Shown here: positions 53,385 to 61,962 of the stretch, in pieces
Numbering within the stretch: position 1 is the stretch's first letter
Layout of the letters: every line of letters begins with the position of its first letter
Origin: an uncultured Isoptericola sp.
GTDB lineage: Bacteria > Actinomycetota > Actinomycetes > Actinomycetales > Cellulomonadaceae
Direction of reading: 5' to 3'
NCBI GenBank assembly: GCA_947497265.1
Contig: CANMFP010000003.1
Span: forward strand, 186,001 to 250,000
DNA: 64,000 nt
Program-made: the position numbers and the translations under genes
The notes under the pieces: model-generated
The model's input: only the letters and a program-made list of their open reading frames with translations
Database searches by the model: none
What the model was told of the DNA's origin: nothing

Positions 53385-54338
53385 TCAGACGCCGGGGTCG
53401 AGCTCGGCGGTGGCCAGCGCGCCGTCGGCGTTGCCCCACGCGTCGAGGATCGCCGTCAGCGTGCCGTCGTCCATGAGCTGCTGCAGCGCAGCCTGGACGG
53501 CCTCGGCCAGCTCGGTGTCGTCGTGCGAGACCACGACGCCGTACGGGGCGGCGTCGGTGATGTCGCCGAGGGTCTCGAGCTGGCCGTCCGCCTGGTCCAC
53601 GGCGTACGCGGTGACGGGCGAGTCCGCGTACATGGCCTGGACCTTGCCGCCGACGAGGTTCGTGGTGACGTCGGCCTGCGAGTCGTAGGGCAGCACCTCG
53701 ACGACCTCGGAGCCGGCGGCCTCGCAGTCGGCCGAGACCGTCTCGAGCTCGCTCTGCTGCACGGTGCCCGTCTGCACGCCGACGACGACGCCGCACAGGT
53801 CGGTCGCGTCGACCCCGTCCGGGTTGCCGGCCGCCACGGCGAGCTGGGAACCCGCGTCGAAGTAGCTGACCATGTGCGCCACCTGCAGGCGCTCGGCGTC
53901 GATCGTGAAACCGGAGACGCCGACCTCGTACTTGGTGCCGACGGCGGGGATGATCGCGTCGAACGTCGACGGCTCCACCTCGGCCTCGAGCCCCAGCGTC
54001 GCGGCGACCGCACCGGCGATGTCGACGTCGAACCCGACCGGGGTGACGCCGTCGGGCGCGACGAACTCCGCCGGCGCGTAGGACAGCTCGGCGCCCACGG
54101 TCAGCACGCCGTCGGCGGCGACCTCCTCCGGGACGAGGGCGGCCAGGTCGGCGTCGGCCTCGATGCCGGAGACGTCGTAGCCCTGGGTGGCCCCGGACTC
54201 CCCCGCGCCGTCCTGAGCGGCGGCGTCGCCCGACGCGGACCCCAGGTCCTGCGAGGCGGTGGTGCAGCCGGCGAGCAGGCCGGCGCCCAGGGCGCCGACG
54301 GCGAGCACGGACAGGGACTTGGCGGGGCGGGCGCGCAT
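53385..54338 (-). CDS. Polar amino acid ABC transporter substrate-binding lipoprotein
   Basis: A 317-residue lipoprotein with lipobox LAGC (VGALGAGLLAGCTTAS) and a Gly/Ala/Asp-rich linker. The SBP_bac_3 fold follows: TVGAELSYAPAEFVAPDGVT, PVGFDVDIAGAVAATLGLEA, GVSGFTIDAERLQVAHMVSY, VVGVQTGTVQQSELETVS. These match bacterial glutamine/cystine/aspartate-type binding proteins. It heads the operon. The upstream palindrome GTATGCATAC (54410-54419) is a possible operator. Confidence 0.93.
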   Translation of the reverse strand: MRARPAKSLSVLAVGALGAGLLAGCTTASQDLGSASGDAAAQDGAGESGATQGYDVSGIEADADLAALVPEEVAADGVLTVGAELSYAPAEFVAPDGVTPVGFDVDIAGAVAATLGLEAEVEPSTFDAIIPAVGTKYEVGVSGFTIDAERLQVAHMVSYFDAGSQLAVAAGNPDGVDATDLCGVVVGVQTGTVQQSELETVSADCEAAGSEVVEVLPYDSQADVTTNLVGGKVQAMYADSPVTAYAVDQADGQLETLGDITDAAPYGVVVSHDDTELAEAVQAALQQLMDDGTLTAILDAWGNADGALATAELDPGV

Positions 54339-54409
54339 GACGGTCTCCGAGGGGTCGCGGGAGGGGACGACGCCGAGACCCGGTCCGGGCGATCAACGTC
54401 TATGCAGGA

Positions 54410-54419
54410 GTATGCATAC
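54410..54419. promoter_or_regulatory. GTATGCATAC palindrome upstream of the amino acid ABC operon
   Basis: A perfect 10-bp palindrome in an AT-rich patch (TATGCA also at 54401-54406), 72 bp before the start of the binding-protein gene. It could be a repressor operator; the cognate regulator is not identifiable. Confidence 0.35.
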
Positions 54420-54486
54420 CTATTCCGCGTGGGTCCAAACCGGCCAGGCATGACGTGCGTCACGCCCCGCGCCGGGGCCCGCCAGA

Positions 54487-55290
54487 TCAACCAGGACGCG
54501 TTGCCATGGAGTAGATCGTCTCGCCCGTCGGCTGCGTGCCGACGCTCACCGTGTCCATGACTAGCGCCTCGCTCGCCGATGGCGGGCCGACCTCCAGCAA
54601 GGGTGTGAAGATGTATACGTCAGCGCCGGAGCACTCGACGTCGACCTCGGCCCGCAGCTCTTCGCCCTGCAGGGTCGCGGTACCGGTGATCTCGATGCCC
54701 GCGGCCCCGTTGTTGGCGACCACCGGCGTGACGGTGTCTTCGCCGGTGGCTATGAAGCGCTGGGTGAAGGTCCCGCACTCAGGGGCTGTGAGGGTGGCAT
54801 CACCCGTCGCCTCGAAGGATCCCTGAATGTACGGCCTGATGCGGACGTCGCCCACCGCGTATTTTCGCTGAGCCCCGTCGACGCTCAGGACCACCTCCGA
54901 GAACGTCGTCTCCGTGTCGACCGGGACCGTGATGCTGAGGTTTCCCAGCCGACGCTGCCCGAGCCCTTCGAACTCGCCGACCGTCCCTCGATGGATCTCG
55001 AGCTCGTCGATCTCTACCTCGGGATGACCGGCGATTTCCACCCACTCGGTAGACTCCCAGATCGCATCGCCTGGAGGCGCGACAAAGAGCAGGTTCAACG
55101 GGAATCCGCCCTCGTCGCTCTCGACGACGTCAGCTGCGGTGACGGCGAACGCCACCGCTCCACCGTCATCCAGCGACGCATGCTCGACCTCGGGCTGCCC
55201 CGAGGCCGAGCATGCGCAGTTCAGGGCTACCGCTCCGGCGGCGAGGCCCGTCACCAGGAACGACCTCGGGATGCGGGGCCGCGTCGCCAT
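54487..55290 (-). CDS. Exported (probably lipoprotein) protein, unknown
   Basis: A 267-residue protein. The N-terminal signal (FLVTGLAAGAVALNCACSAS) ends in an irregular lipobox with two close cysteines, either of which could be lipidated. The mature part is beta-rich (EVEIDELEIHRGTVGEFEGL, TTFSEVVLSVDGAQRKYAVG) with two further cysteines. Base composition is slightly lower in GC than its neighbours. It sits 10 bp downstream of the 55301-55855 gene on the same strand, so the two may form a secreted pair. No known family. Confidence 0.65.
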   Translation of the reverse strand: MATRPRIPRSFLVTGLAAGAVALNCACSASGQPEVEHASLDDGGAVAFAVTAADVVESDEGGFPLNLLFVAPPGDAIWESTEWVEIAGHPEVEIDELEIHRGTVGEFEGLGQRRLGNLSITVPVDTETTFSEVVLSVDGAQRKYAVGDVRIRPYIQGSFEATGDATLTAPECGTFTQRFIATGEDTVTPVVANNGAAGIEITGTATLQGEELRAEVDVECSGADVYIFTPLLEVGPPSASEALVMDTVSVGTQPTGETIYSMATRPG

Positions 55291-55300
55291 ATGTGACCTT

Positions 55301-55855
55301 CTACTTGTAGGTGACGGTCAGGTACTGCTCACCGCGGACCGGGGAGTAGAGGTACGAGTACTTCCAACTGGAGTAGGACTTACCGACGTACGTTCTGGTC
55401 TTCACGTAGTAGCGCTTGTAGTCAGACCGCAGGGTCAACTTCGAGTAGCGCTTCTTGTTGGCGGGAATGGTCCCACCGACCGACCACGTCGCAGTGTAAG
55501 AGGAGGTGACACCGAGCGATCCGGAGACGGACTTGGCCGAGACGCCGATCGAGGACGTCAGGCTCGCGCCCACCGTTGTCGACTTGGACCAGTTGTAGCT
55601 GCCTGCCTTGGCCCAGGTGCCGGTGAGGTGTCGCACGAACTTCTTGTTGACGTAGACCGGGCCGGATACCTTCCTGGTCTGGCGTCCCGCTCCACCGACG
55701 CACGCAATGCACCCGGAGACGTTCGTCGGTGCAGCCTCCACAACAGCGGCGGGCTGGGAACGCACGGGGTCCGCGGCGGCCGACCCGGCCGCACCCGTAC
55801 CGAACACCAGCGCCGCAGCAAGCACTACCGCAGCGCCTCGCTTGACACCATTCAT
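55301..55855 (-). CDS. Secreted Tyr/Ser/Lys-rich protein, unknown
   Basis: A 184-residue protein. The signal peptide (GAAVVLAAALVFGTGAAGSA, cleavage near AAA) is followed by a mature region with one close cysteine pair (SGCIACVGG) and many beta strands (YTATWSVGGTIPANKKRYSK, SYSSWKYSYLYSPVRGEQYL). It precedes the 54487-55290 gene by 10 bp and is probably co-expressed with it. GC is lower than the surrounding genes, which may hint at transfer. It could be a small secreted bacteriocin- or adhesin-like product; this is not supported beyond its export. Confidence 0.65.
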   Translation of the reverse strand: MNGVKRGAAVVLAAALVFGTGAAGSAAADPVRSQPAAVVEAAPTNVSGCIACVGGAGRQTRKVSGPVYVNKKFVRHLTGTWAKAGSYNWSKSTTVGASLTSSIGVSAKSVSGSLGVTSSYTATWSVGGTIPANKKRYSKLTLRSDYKRYYVKTRTYVGKSYSSWKYSYLYSPVRGEQYLTVTYK

Positions 55856-55970
55856 CTCACATCTCCTCGCATGTGTAGTTGTCTCGACAAAGGAGACATG
55901 AGGACGGTGTCCTCCGGGAGGTGAGATTAGCGTCGACTCGACGGGTCGGCCACCCGAACGGAGGAGTGGT

Positions 55971-56138
55971 CTACGTGTCGTGCTCGATGATCCCCGCGTC
56001 CTCGCGATGGTCGTCCTCGCCGCCCGGCGGGAGGTCGGCGCTCTCGGGACGGGCGCGGAGGGCGAGGATGCTGACGATCAGCCCTCCCCAGATGATCACC
56101 ATGGCCACGGCCATCATGAGGATCGCTTCGGTGGTCAT
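55971..56138 (-). CDS. metS: MetS-type small subunit of NSS transporter
   Basis: A 55-residue membrane protein with one helix (AILMMAVAMVIIWGGLIVSI) and a polar acidic C-terminal tail (DDHREDAGIIEH). It starts at ATG 56136-56138 inside the metP stop. The size, single helix and overlap match MetS, which in Corynebacterium is needed for methionine/alanine uptake by MetP. Confidence 0.85.
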   Translation of the reverse strand: MTTEAILMMAVAMVIIWGGLIVSILALRARPESADLPPGGEDDHREDAGIIEHDT

Positions 56139-57709
56139 CGGACGGCACCCTTCTGCTCGGAGACGGTATCGACCGGGTACGGCGGCCACGCGGCAAACTC
56201 GTCACGGCCACGCCAGCGCGGCAGCGTGAACACGATCGCCCCGACGACAAGCAGCGCGACCGAGCCCCAGCCCGCGAACAGCAGGTACGTGGTGTCGTAG
56301 CCCTCGTACGGCTCGTTGATCCGCGTGATGACGTACTGGACCAGCATCACGATGAGCATCACCGGGACGATCGCACCGACGCAGACGTACCACCAGCGGC
56401 CGACCTGGAACGTCGAGACCGCGTTGAGGTGATAGCGCAGTTCCGGGCCCCGGCGGTAGAACCAGATCACGAACACGCACATGAAGATCGCCGAGGCGAC
56501 GATGCCGATGTTGTTGACGAACGCGTCGGCCGTGTCGAGCAGGATCAGGCCTGTCGTGGTGCTGAACCCGAGCACGGAGACCGTGCCGAGCACCACGCCG
56601 AGGCCGATCGTCGCTGCGCGGCGAGACAGCGCGAACTTCTCCTGCAGGGCGGCGGAGACAACCTGCAGGATCGACACCAGCGACGTGAACCCCGCCATCA
56701 CCAGCGACCCGAAGAACAGCGCTCCGAAGAACGCGCCCGCGGGCATCTCGGAGACGATGGCCGGGAACGTCACGAACGCGAGCCCCACACCGGCGATACT
56801 CAGGTCCGCCACTGCCATCCCCGCGTCGGCCGCCAAGAATCCGATGGCCGCAAAGACACCCAGGCCGGCGAGCAGCTCGAAGCCGGAGTTCGAGAACGCC
56901 ACGACCAGACCTGGTCCGGACATGTTCGACCGGCGCCGACGGTACGAGGCGTACGTGATCATGATGCCGAACGCCACGGACAACGAGAAGAAGATCTGCC
57001 CGTAGGCCGCGATCCACACATTCGGGTCTCCGAGCGCACTCCAGTTCGGGGTGAAGAGCAGGTTGAGGCCGTCGACCGCACCGTCGAGTGTCAGCGCGCG
57101 CACCACCAGGGCTATGAAGGCGACGATCAGCAGCGGGATGAAGACGACGTTGGCACGCTGGACGCCCCTGACCACCCCGGCCGCGAGGACCGCGATGACG
57201 GCGACCCACACAAGAACCAGTGGGATGAGGACGGCGGCGACGAAATCGAACGTCAGCACCGTGTCCACACCGGCACTCTTGGGCAGCTGCAGGTGCTCGC
57301 CGAAGAAAAACGCCTCCGGGTCGTCGCCCCAGTCGAGGCCGAACGAGTAGACGAAGAAGCTCGCAGCCCAGGCGACCACGGCCGCGTAGTAGACGGCGAT
57401 CAGCACGCAGATCATCACCTGGAACCAGCCGAGGCCCTCCAGCCACCCCTTGACGCGCCGGAACGCCTGCGGGGCGCCCCCGCGGAAGCGGTGGCCCAGC
57501 GCGTAGTCCAGGAAGAGGATCGGGATGCCGGCGGTCAGCAGAGCCACGAGGTAGGGGACCAGGAAGGCCCCACCGCCGTTCTCGTACGCCACCCCGGGGA
57601 ACCGCCAGATGTTGCCGAGCCCCACGGCCGAGCCGACCGCCGACAGGATGAAGCCGACCTGTCCGGTGAACTGCTCGCGTGGCGCCGCAGTCGTCTTGTC
57701 AGTACTCAC
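56135..57709 (-). CDS. metP: MetP-type sodium:neurotransmitter symporter (NSS) family transporter
   Basis: A 524-residue permease with twelve helices. The NSS start REQFTGQVGFILSAVGSAVG and LGNIWRFPGVAYENGGGAFL carries the unwound helix 1 substrate site. FGIMITYASYRRRRSN and GLAFVTFPAIVSEMPAGAFF are further family motifs. Together with the overlapping metS gene it likely takes up methionine, alanine or similar amino acids with Na+. The start is GTG 57709 (MSTDKTTA..., GGAGG 11 bp upstream); GTG 57757 would add 16 residues. Confidence 0.92.
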   Translation of the reverse strand: MSTDKTTAAPREQFTGQVGFILSAVGSAVGLGNIWRFPGVAYENGGGAFLVPYLVALLTAGIPILFLDYALGHRFRGGAPQAFRRVKGWLEGLGWFQVMICVLIAVYYAAVVAWAASFFVYSFGLDWGDDPEAFFFGEHLQLPKSAGVDTVLTFDFVAAVLIPLVLVWVAVIAVLAAGVVRGVQRANVVFIPLLIVAFIALVVRALTLDGAVDGLNLLFTPNWSALGDPNVWIAAYGQIFFSLSVAFGIMITYASYRRRRSNMSGPGLVVAFSNSGFELLAGLGVFAAIGFLAADAGMAVADLSIAGVGLAFVTFPAIVSEMPAGAFFGALFFGSLVMAGFTSLVSILQVVSAALQEKFALSRRAATIGLGVVLGTVSVLGFSTTTGLILLDTADAFVNNIGIVASAIFMCVFVIWFYRRGPELRYHLNAVSTFQVGRWWYVCVGAIVPVMLIVMLVQYVITRINEPYEGYDTTYLLFAGWGSVALLVVGAIVFTLPRWRGRDEFAAWPPYPVDTVSEQKGAVR

Positions 57710-57883
57710 GAGTCCCACAGCCTCCGGGTCGTTCGCCGTCGAGTCAAACCACGTCACCTGCGATCATGCGCGATACGGCCCGCACAGGCAACGGCTCAGC
57801 CGAGCTGTCGTCGGCGGAGCCTGCGGTTCCGCTGCGGGCGAGGGCCTCGTTCCTCAGCCCGCACCCTGCGCTGCACCTCCGGC

Positions 57884-59137
57884 TCAGCCGAGCAGCCGGG
57901 CGAGGTAGCCGCCCTGCAGGCGCGCGCCCGGGTCGAACCGCTCCGCCAGCGCCTTGAAGTCGCCGAAGCGGGGATAGAGCGCTCCGAGCTGCGTGGGATC
58001 GATCGCGAAGACCTTCCCCCAGTGCGGCCGGGCGCCCAGCGGCAGCAGGAGGTCCTCGACGGCCGGCAGCACGGCAGCCACCTCGGCGTCGCGCGGGTGC
58101 CACGTGAAGTGCAGGGCGACGGAGTCCTCGGGGAACGGGCTGAGCCACAGGTCGTCGGCGGCGACGGTGCGGATCTCGCACGTCTGCAGCAGCGGCGCGA
58201 CCTGCGGCGCGAGCCTGCGCATGCCCTCGATCGCAGCGACGGCGTGGCGCCGCGGCATCAGGTACTCGGACTGCAGCTCGTTGCCGGACGACGGCGTGAA
58301 CTCCAGCCGGAAGTGGCTCAGCCGCTCGTGCCACGGCCCGGGCACGCCGAGCTGCTCGGTGCAGGCGGCGGTGTCGACGCCGGGCAGGGGGTGCACCGGG
58401 TCCGTCGCCCACCGCAGGCCGTCCACCGCCGAGGGTCGCTGACCGGCGCCCTCGGGGACGAGCGACTTGAAGAGCACGTGGCGCACCGACGACTCCTCCC
58501 AGCTCGTGAAGAGGCTGACGGAGTAGGCGGCGCCGGTCAGGGCGTCGAAGCTGCCGAGCACGGTGTCCCAGGGCACGTCGACGGCGACGTCCTGGCGGAC
58601 GTCGTAGCTCGGCCGGGTCTCCAGCTCGACCCGCGTGACGATCCCGAGCGCCCCGAGGGAGACGACGGCGCCCGGGAACACCTCCGGGTCGTTCGCGCGG
58701 GTGACCCGGCGCAGCTCACCCGCCGTGGTCATGATCTCGAGCCCGACGACCGGCCCGGCGAGCGACTGGTTGGTGTCGCCGGACCCGTGGGTCGCCGTCG
58801 CGACGGCGCCCGCCACGGAGATGTGCGGCAGGGAGGCCAGGCTGCCCAGCCCGCGCCCCTGGAGCTGCAGGGCGCGGGAGACCTCGCCGTAGCGCAGGCC
58901 CGCGTTGACCGAGACGACGCCGGTTGTCGGGTCGAGGTCGACGGCCGGGCGGCCGTCGTCGAGCCGGTCCACCTGGACCTGCGTGCCGCGCGTGTCGGCG
59001 ATGTCGTTGAACGAGTGCCGCGACCCGAGGGCGCGCACGGGCCCCGCCGCGGCGAGCACCGCCGCGAGCTCGTCGAGGGTGGACGGCCGCGCGAGGGTGT
59101 GCGCCGCGTAGTGGAGGTTGCCTGCCCAGTTCTGCAC
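57884..59137 (-). CDS. FAD-linked alditol/aldonolactone oxidase
   Basis: A 417-residue VAO-family flavoprotein. The N-terminal FAD-binding motif RALGSRHSFNDIADTRGTQV contains the His (41) that in AldO binds FAD covalently. VAGAVATATHGSGDTNQSLA is the second cofactor loop. The C-terminal half (IRTVAADDLWLSPF, ALHFTWHPRD, LGARPHWGKVFAIDPTQLG) matches Streptomyces alditol oxidase/xylitol oxidase with the substrate-site Lys-containing HWGK. It oxidises polyols such as xylitol or sorbitol, or sugar lactones, with O2. It starts at GTG 59135-59137 (VQNWAGNLHYAA). Confidence 0.9.
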   Translation of the reverse strand: MQNWAGNLHYAAHTLARPSTLDELAAVLAAAGPVRALGSRHSFNDIADTRGTQVQVDRLDDGRPAVDLDPTTGVVSVNAGLRYGEVSRALQLQGRGLGSLASLPHISVAGAVATATHGSGDTNQSLAGPVVGLEIMTTAGELRRVTRANDPEVFPGAVVSLGALGIVTRVELETRPSYDVRQDVAVDVPWDTVLGSFDALTGAAYSVSLFTSWEESSVRHVLFKSLVPEGAGQRPSAVDGLRWATDPVHPLPGVDTAACTEQLGVPGPWHERLSHFRLEFTPSSGNELQSEYLMPRRHAVAAIEGMRRLAPQVAPLLQTCEIRTVAADDLWLSPFPEDSVALHFTWHPRDAEVAAVLPAVEDLLLPLGARPHWGKVFAIDPTQLGALYPRFGDFKALAERFDPGARLQGGYLARLLG

Positions 59138-59141
59138 GCGC

Positions 59142-60275
59142 CTAGCCTGCCACGGCTCCGTCCCGGTAGGTCGCGAGCGCCGTCGCCGCGTCCCGGACGG
59201 CGGCACGCTCCGCCGGCGTCGGGTCGCGCTGCCACTGCAGCTCGGGCTCGCCGTCGCGCCCGGGCCGGGCCGGCCAGCGCCAGCGGGCGGCGAGCAGCCC
59301 GTCCACGGCGACCGTGTGGACGAAGGCGCCGATGCGGCCGGGTTCCGGCGCGCGGGGGTCGCTCCAGACTCCGCGCGTCTCCCGGTAGGAGGCCAGGATC
59401 TCGTCGTACCCACAGAGCAGGTCGACCACAGGGCTCGACGACGGCGGCGGGTGGGTGGCGGCGTCGTGCAGCTCGGGCGTGCTGACGGGCAGCAGGCCGT
59501 CGAGGTCGCCGCTGCCGGGGACCATGACCGCCTCGCCCGTGTCGAGCAGGACGGCGAGCCCCGCGCGCAGCTCCGCGAGCGTCAGCCCGCACCACTGGCC
59601 GAGGTCCTTGGCCGTGGCGTAGGCGCGGCCGGGCAGGAACCGTCGCCACAGCTCCAGCACGGCGGCCTCCCGGTCGAACCGCCTGCCGAGCGGTCCGTAC
59701 CCGGCCGGGACGCGCGAGTCGAAGGGCACGTACGTGTGCCGGCCCTGCGCCGTCGGCCCGCTGACGACGACGCCGCGCAGCTCGGCGTGCATCAGCACGT
59801 GCGTGACGACGATGCCGGGTGCGTCGTCCGCCGCGAGCCCGCGCGCGACCAGCGCCGTGGCGAGCTCGGTGCGGGTGCGCGCGCCGACGGCGACCTCGTC
59901 GGCGATGGCGTCGATCGCGGCCGTGGGGTCGCCGAGCCCCCACTGCTTCTCGGTGGAGGCCATCGTGCGCGCCACGCGGGGCGCGGTGAGCTCGAGGAGC
60001 CAGCGCGCGTCGTCGGGCCGGACCAGGTGCCACGTGGGCCGCAGGGCGTGGGTGCGCAGGACCGCGCCGTCGTCGAGCGCACCGAGCGCAGCGGCCTCGT
60101 CGGGCCGCGTGCCGGGCGTGACGCGCCGGCTGAGGCCCCAGAGCGTCGGGCGCAGCTCCTGTCCCTGGACGGCGAGCAGGTGCCCGACGGCGGAGGGCAG
60201 GTCGGGCAGGTCGGGCTCGCGCAGGCGCTGGGCCCGGAGCCGGGCGGCGCGGACCGTGACGGCGTCGACGCTCAT
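59142..60275 (-). CDS. Winged-helix DNA-binding (HTH_42 / YcaQ-AlkX-like) protein
   Basis: A 377-residue protein. LLAVQGQELRPTLWGLSRRV at the N-terminus and LRTHALRPTWHLVRPDDARW (the H-x-x-RxTWH-type motif) are hallmarks of the HTH_42 family. AYATAKDLGQWCGLTLAELR and the ending follow. E. coli YcaQ and Streptomyces AlzA unhook DNA interstrand crosslinks; several winged-helix relatives have other roles. The QxQ-like catalytic pair occurs here as AVQGQE. The stop is 5 bp from the AldO start; a shared transcript is possible. Confidence 0.85.
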   Translation of the reverse strand: MSVDAVTVRAARLRAQRLREPDLPDLPSAVGHLLAVQGQELRPTLWGLSRRVTPGTRPDEAAALGALDDGAVLRTHALRPTWHLVRPDDARWLLELTAPRVARTMASTEKQWGLGDPTAAIDAIADEVAVGARTRTELATALVARGLAADDAPGIVVTHVLMHAELRGVVVSGPTAQGRHTYVPFDSRVPAGYGPLGRRFDREAAVLELWRRFLPGRAYATAKDLGQWCGLTLAELRAGLAVLLDTGEAVMVPGSGDLDGLLPVSTPELHDAATHPPPSSSPVVDLLCGYDEILASYRETRGVWSDPRAPEPGRIGAFVHTVAVDGLLAARWRWPARPGRDGEPELQWQRDPTPAERAAVRDAATALATYRDGAVAG

Positions 60276-60313
60276 GGAGGCACTCTGCCACCAGGTCCGG
60301 ACATCTCGCCGCT

Positions 60314-60384
60314 GTTGTGGGCGCGATCGCCGGGCCGCAGACGCCCCACAAGGGACGAATCGGGCCAGAGATCGCGCCCACAAC
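60314..60384. repeat. 15-bp inverted repeat GTTGTGGGCGCGATC with 41-nt spacer
   Basis: Perfect arms 60314-60328 and 60370-60384. The spacer carries a further related ACGCCCCACAA on the same strand as the right arm. It lies between two minus-strand genes, just after the GH51 stop. It could be a terminator or a different intergenic mobile repeat family from the GGTAGTGC set. Confidence 0.8.
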
Positions 60385-60393
60385 CCCTGCGGG

Positions 60394-61923
60394 TCAGGCG
60401 AGGGTGAGGCTCAGCGTCGCGTAGGAGTGCGCCGGGAGGGTCACCTCGAGGCCACGCGCGTGCGGCCGGACGGCCTCCAGCGCGACGGGCGCGACGGCGT
60501 CGGGCGCGTCCGGCGTGTTGTGCGTGGCCAGCCCGGGCGCGCTCAGCACCCGGGCAGAGTGCTCGACGACGTCCCGGCCGCGCAGGTCCAGCACGACGGT
60601 GCGCTCGGCCGTCGCGTCCAGGTTGGTCAGCGATACCAGCGCCGTGTTCCCACGGGTCGACGCCGACGCCGAGACCAGCGGCAGCTCGGCCTTCTCGCCG
60701 GGCCGGGAGGGCACGCCCTGCAGGTGCACGTCCAGCGAGTCGGCGTCGTGGTGACCCGCGTTCATCTCGAACACGTGATAGCTCGGCGTGCGGACCAGCG
60801 CACCGGACTCCGGGTCGGTGAGCAGCATCGCCTGCAGCACGTTGACCGTCTGGGCGATGTTGGCCATGACCACCCGGTCGGCGTGCCGGTGGAAGGCATC
60901 GAGGTGCACCGAGGCCACCAGGGCGTCGCGCAGGGTGTTCTGCTGGTACAGGAACCCGGGGTTGGTGCCGGGCTCCACGTTCCACCAGGTGCCCCACTCG
61001 TCCACGACCAGCCCCACCCGCTTGTGCGGGTCGTAGCGGTCCATGACCTGCCCGTGCCGGGTGAGCAGGTGGTCCATGTACCGGGCCCGCTCCAGGGCGA
61101 GGTACCACTCGTCCTCGGTGAACTCGGTCGCCGAGCCCTTGTCCGCCCACGGGCCGGTCATCGTGTAGTAGTGCAGCGAGACGGCCTGGAAGGGCGCGGC
61201 GGGGGTGCCGGCGTCCTCCGCGCGGTCCAGCGCGTCGAACGACTGCATGAGCACCTCGGTCCAGTGCAGGTCGGCGTCCGAGGCGCCCGCCGCGATGCGG
61301 TACACCTCGTTGCCCGCATGGTTGCGCACGTACGTCGAGTACTGGCGCGCCAGCGACGCGAACTGCTCGACGCGCAGGTTGCCGCCGCAGCCCCAGGCCT
61401 CGTTGCCGATGCCGAAGAACGGCACCTTCCACGGCTCGTCGCGGCCGTTGCGACGCCGCAGGTCGGCCATCGGCGAGTCGTCGGCGCGGGTGAGGTACTC
61501 GATCCACTCGCTCATCTCGGCCACCGAGCCCGAACCCACGTTCCCTGCGATGTACGCCTCGGTGCCGAGCAGCTCGCACAGGTCCATGAACTCGTGGGTG
61601 CCGAACGAGTTGTCCTCGACGACGTCGCCCCAGTGCGAGTTGACCATCCGGGGGCGGTCCTCGCGCGGGCCGATGCCGTCGCGCCAGTGGTAGTCGTCCG
61701 CGAAGCACCCGCCCGGCCACCGCAGGTTCGGGATGTTCAGGGCGCGCAGGGCCTCGACGACGTCGGACCGGATGCCGCGCTCGTTCGGGATGTCGGAGTC
61801 CTCGCCGACGTAGAAGCCGCCGTAGATGCAGCGGCCGAGGTGCTCGGCGAAGTGTCCGTACACGTGCCGGGAGATGCGCGGGCCCGGCAGGTCGAGGTCG
61901 ATGATGGCTGTCGTCTGCTCCAT
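60394..61923 (-). CDS. Alpha-L-arabinofuranosidase, GH51
   Basis: A 509-residue enzyme, the usual length for intracellular GH51. [19 protein letters not shown] is the family's active-site loop; the acid/base glutamate is E175 in [12 protein letters not shown] and the nucleophile E309 in VVDEWGTWW. There is no signal peptide, so it cleaves arabino-oligosaccharides taken up by the cell. The ATG at 61921-61923 lies 6 bp from the TAAACT -10, so it is leaderless. It is divergent from the LacI repressor, with a shared operator. Confidence 0.95.
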   Translation of the reverse strand: MEQTTAIIDLDLPGPRISRHVYGHFAEHLGRCIYGGFYVGEDSDIPNERGIRSDVVEALRALNIPNLRWPGGCFADDYHWRDGIGPREDRPRMVNSHWGDVVEDNSFGTHEFMDLCELLGTEAYIAGNVGSGSVAEMSEWIEYLTRADDSPMADLRRRNGRDEPWKVPFFGIGNEAWGCGGNLRVEQFASLARQYSTYVRNHAGNEVYRIAAGASDADLHWTEVLMQSFDALDRAEDAGTPAAPFQAVSLHYYTMTGPWADKGSATEFTEDEWYLALERARYMDHLLTRHGQVMDRYDPHKRVGLVVDEWGTWWNVEPGTNPGFLYQQNTLRDALVASVHLDAFHRHADRVVMANIAQTVNVLQAMLLTDPESGALVRTPSYHVFEMNAGHHDADSLDVHLQGVPSRPGEKAELPLVSASASTRGNTALVSLTNLDATAERTVVLDLRGRDVVEHSARVLSAPGLATHNTPDAPDAVAPVALEAVRPHARGLEVTLPAHSYATLSLTLA

Positions 61924-61929
61924 GGGAGC

Positions 61930-61945
61930 AGTTTATCGATATAAT
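61930..61945. promoter_or_regulatory. Shared operator/promoters between GH51 and LacI genes
   Basis: The palindrome TATCGATA (61934-61941), with the central CG typical of LacI-family operators, overlaps TAAACT (minus, 61935-61930, 6 bp from the GH51 ATG) and TATAAT (plus, 61940-61945, for lacI). A repressor here would block both genes. Confidence 0.65.
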
Positions 61946-61962
61946 CATGGAGACGAAAGAGG

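Noticed and set aside
56429-59485. A 1018-codon plus-strand open frame
   Set aside because: Antisense to metP and the flavin oxidase; no motif seen.
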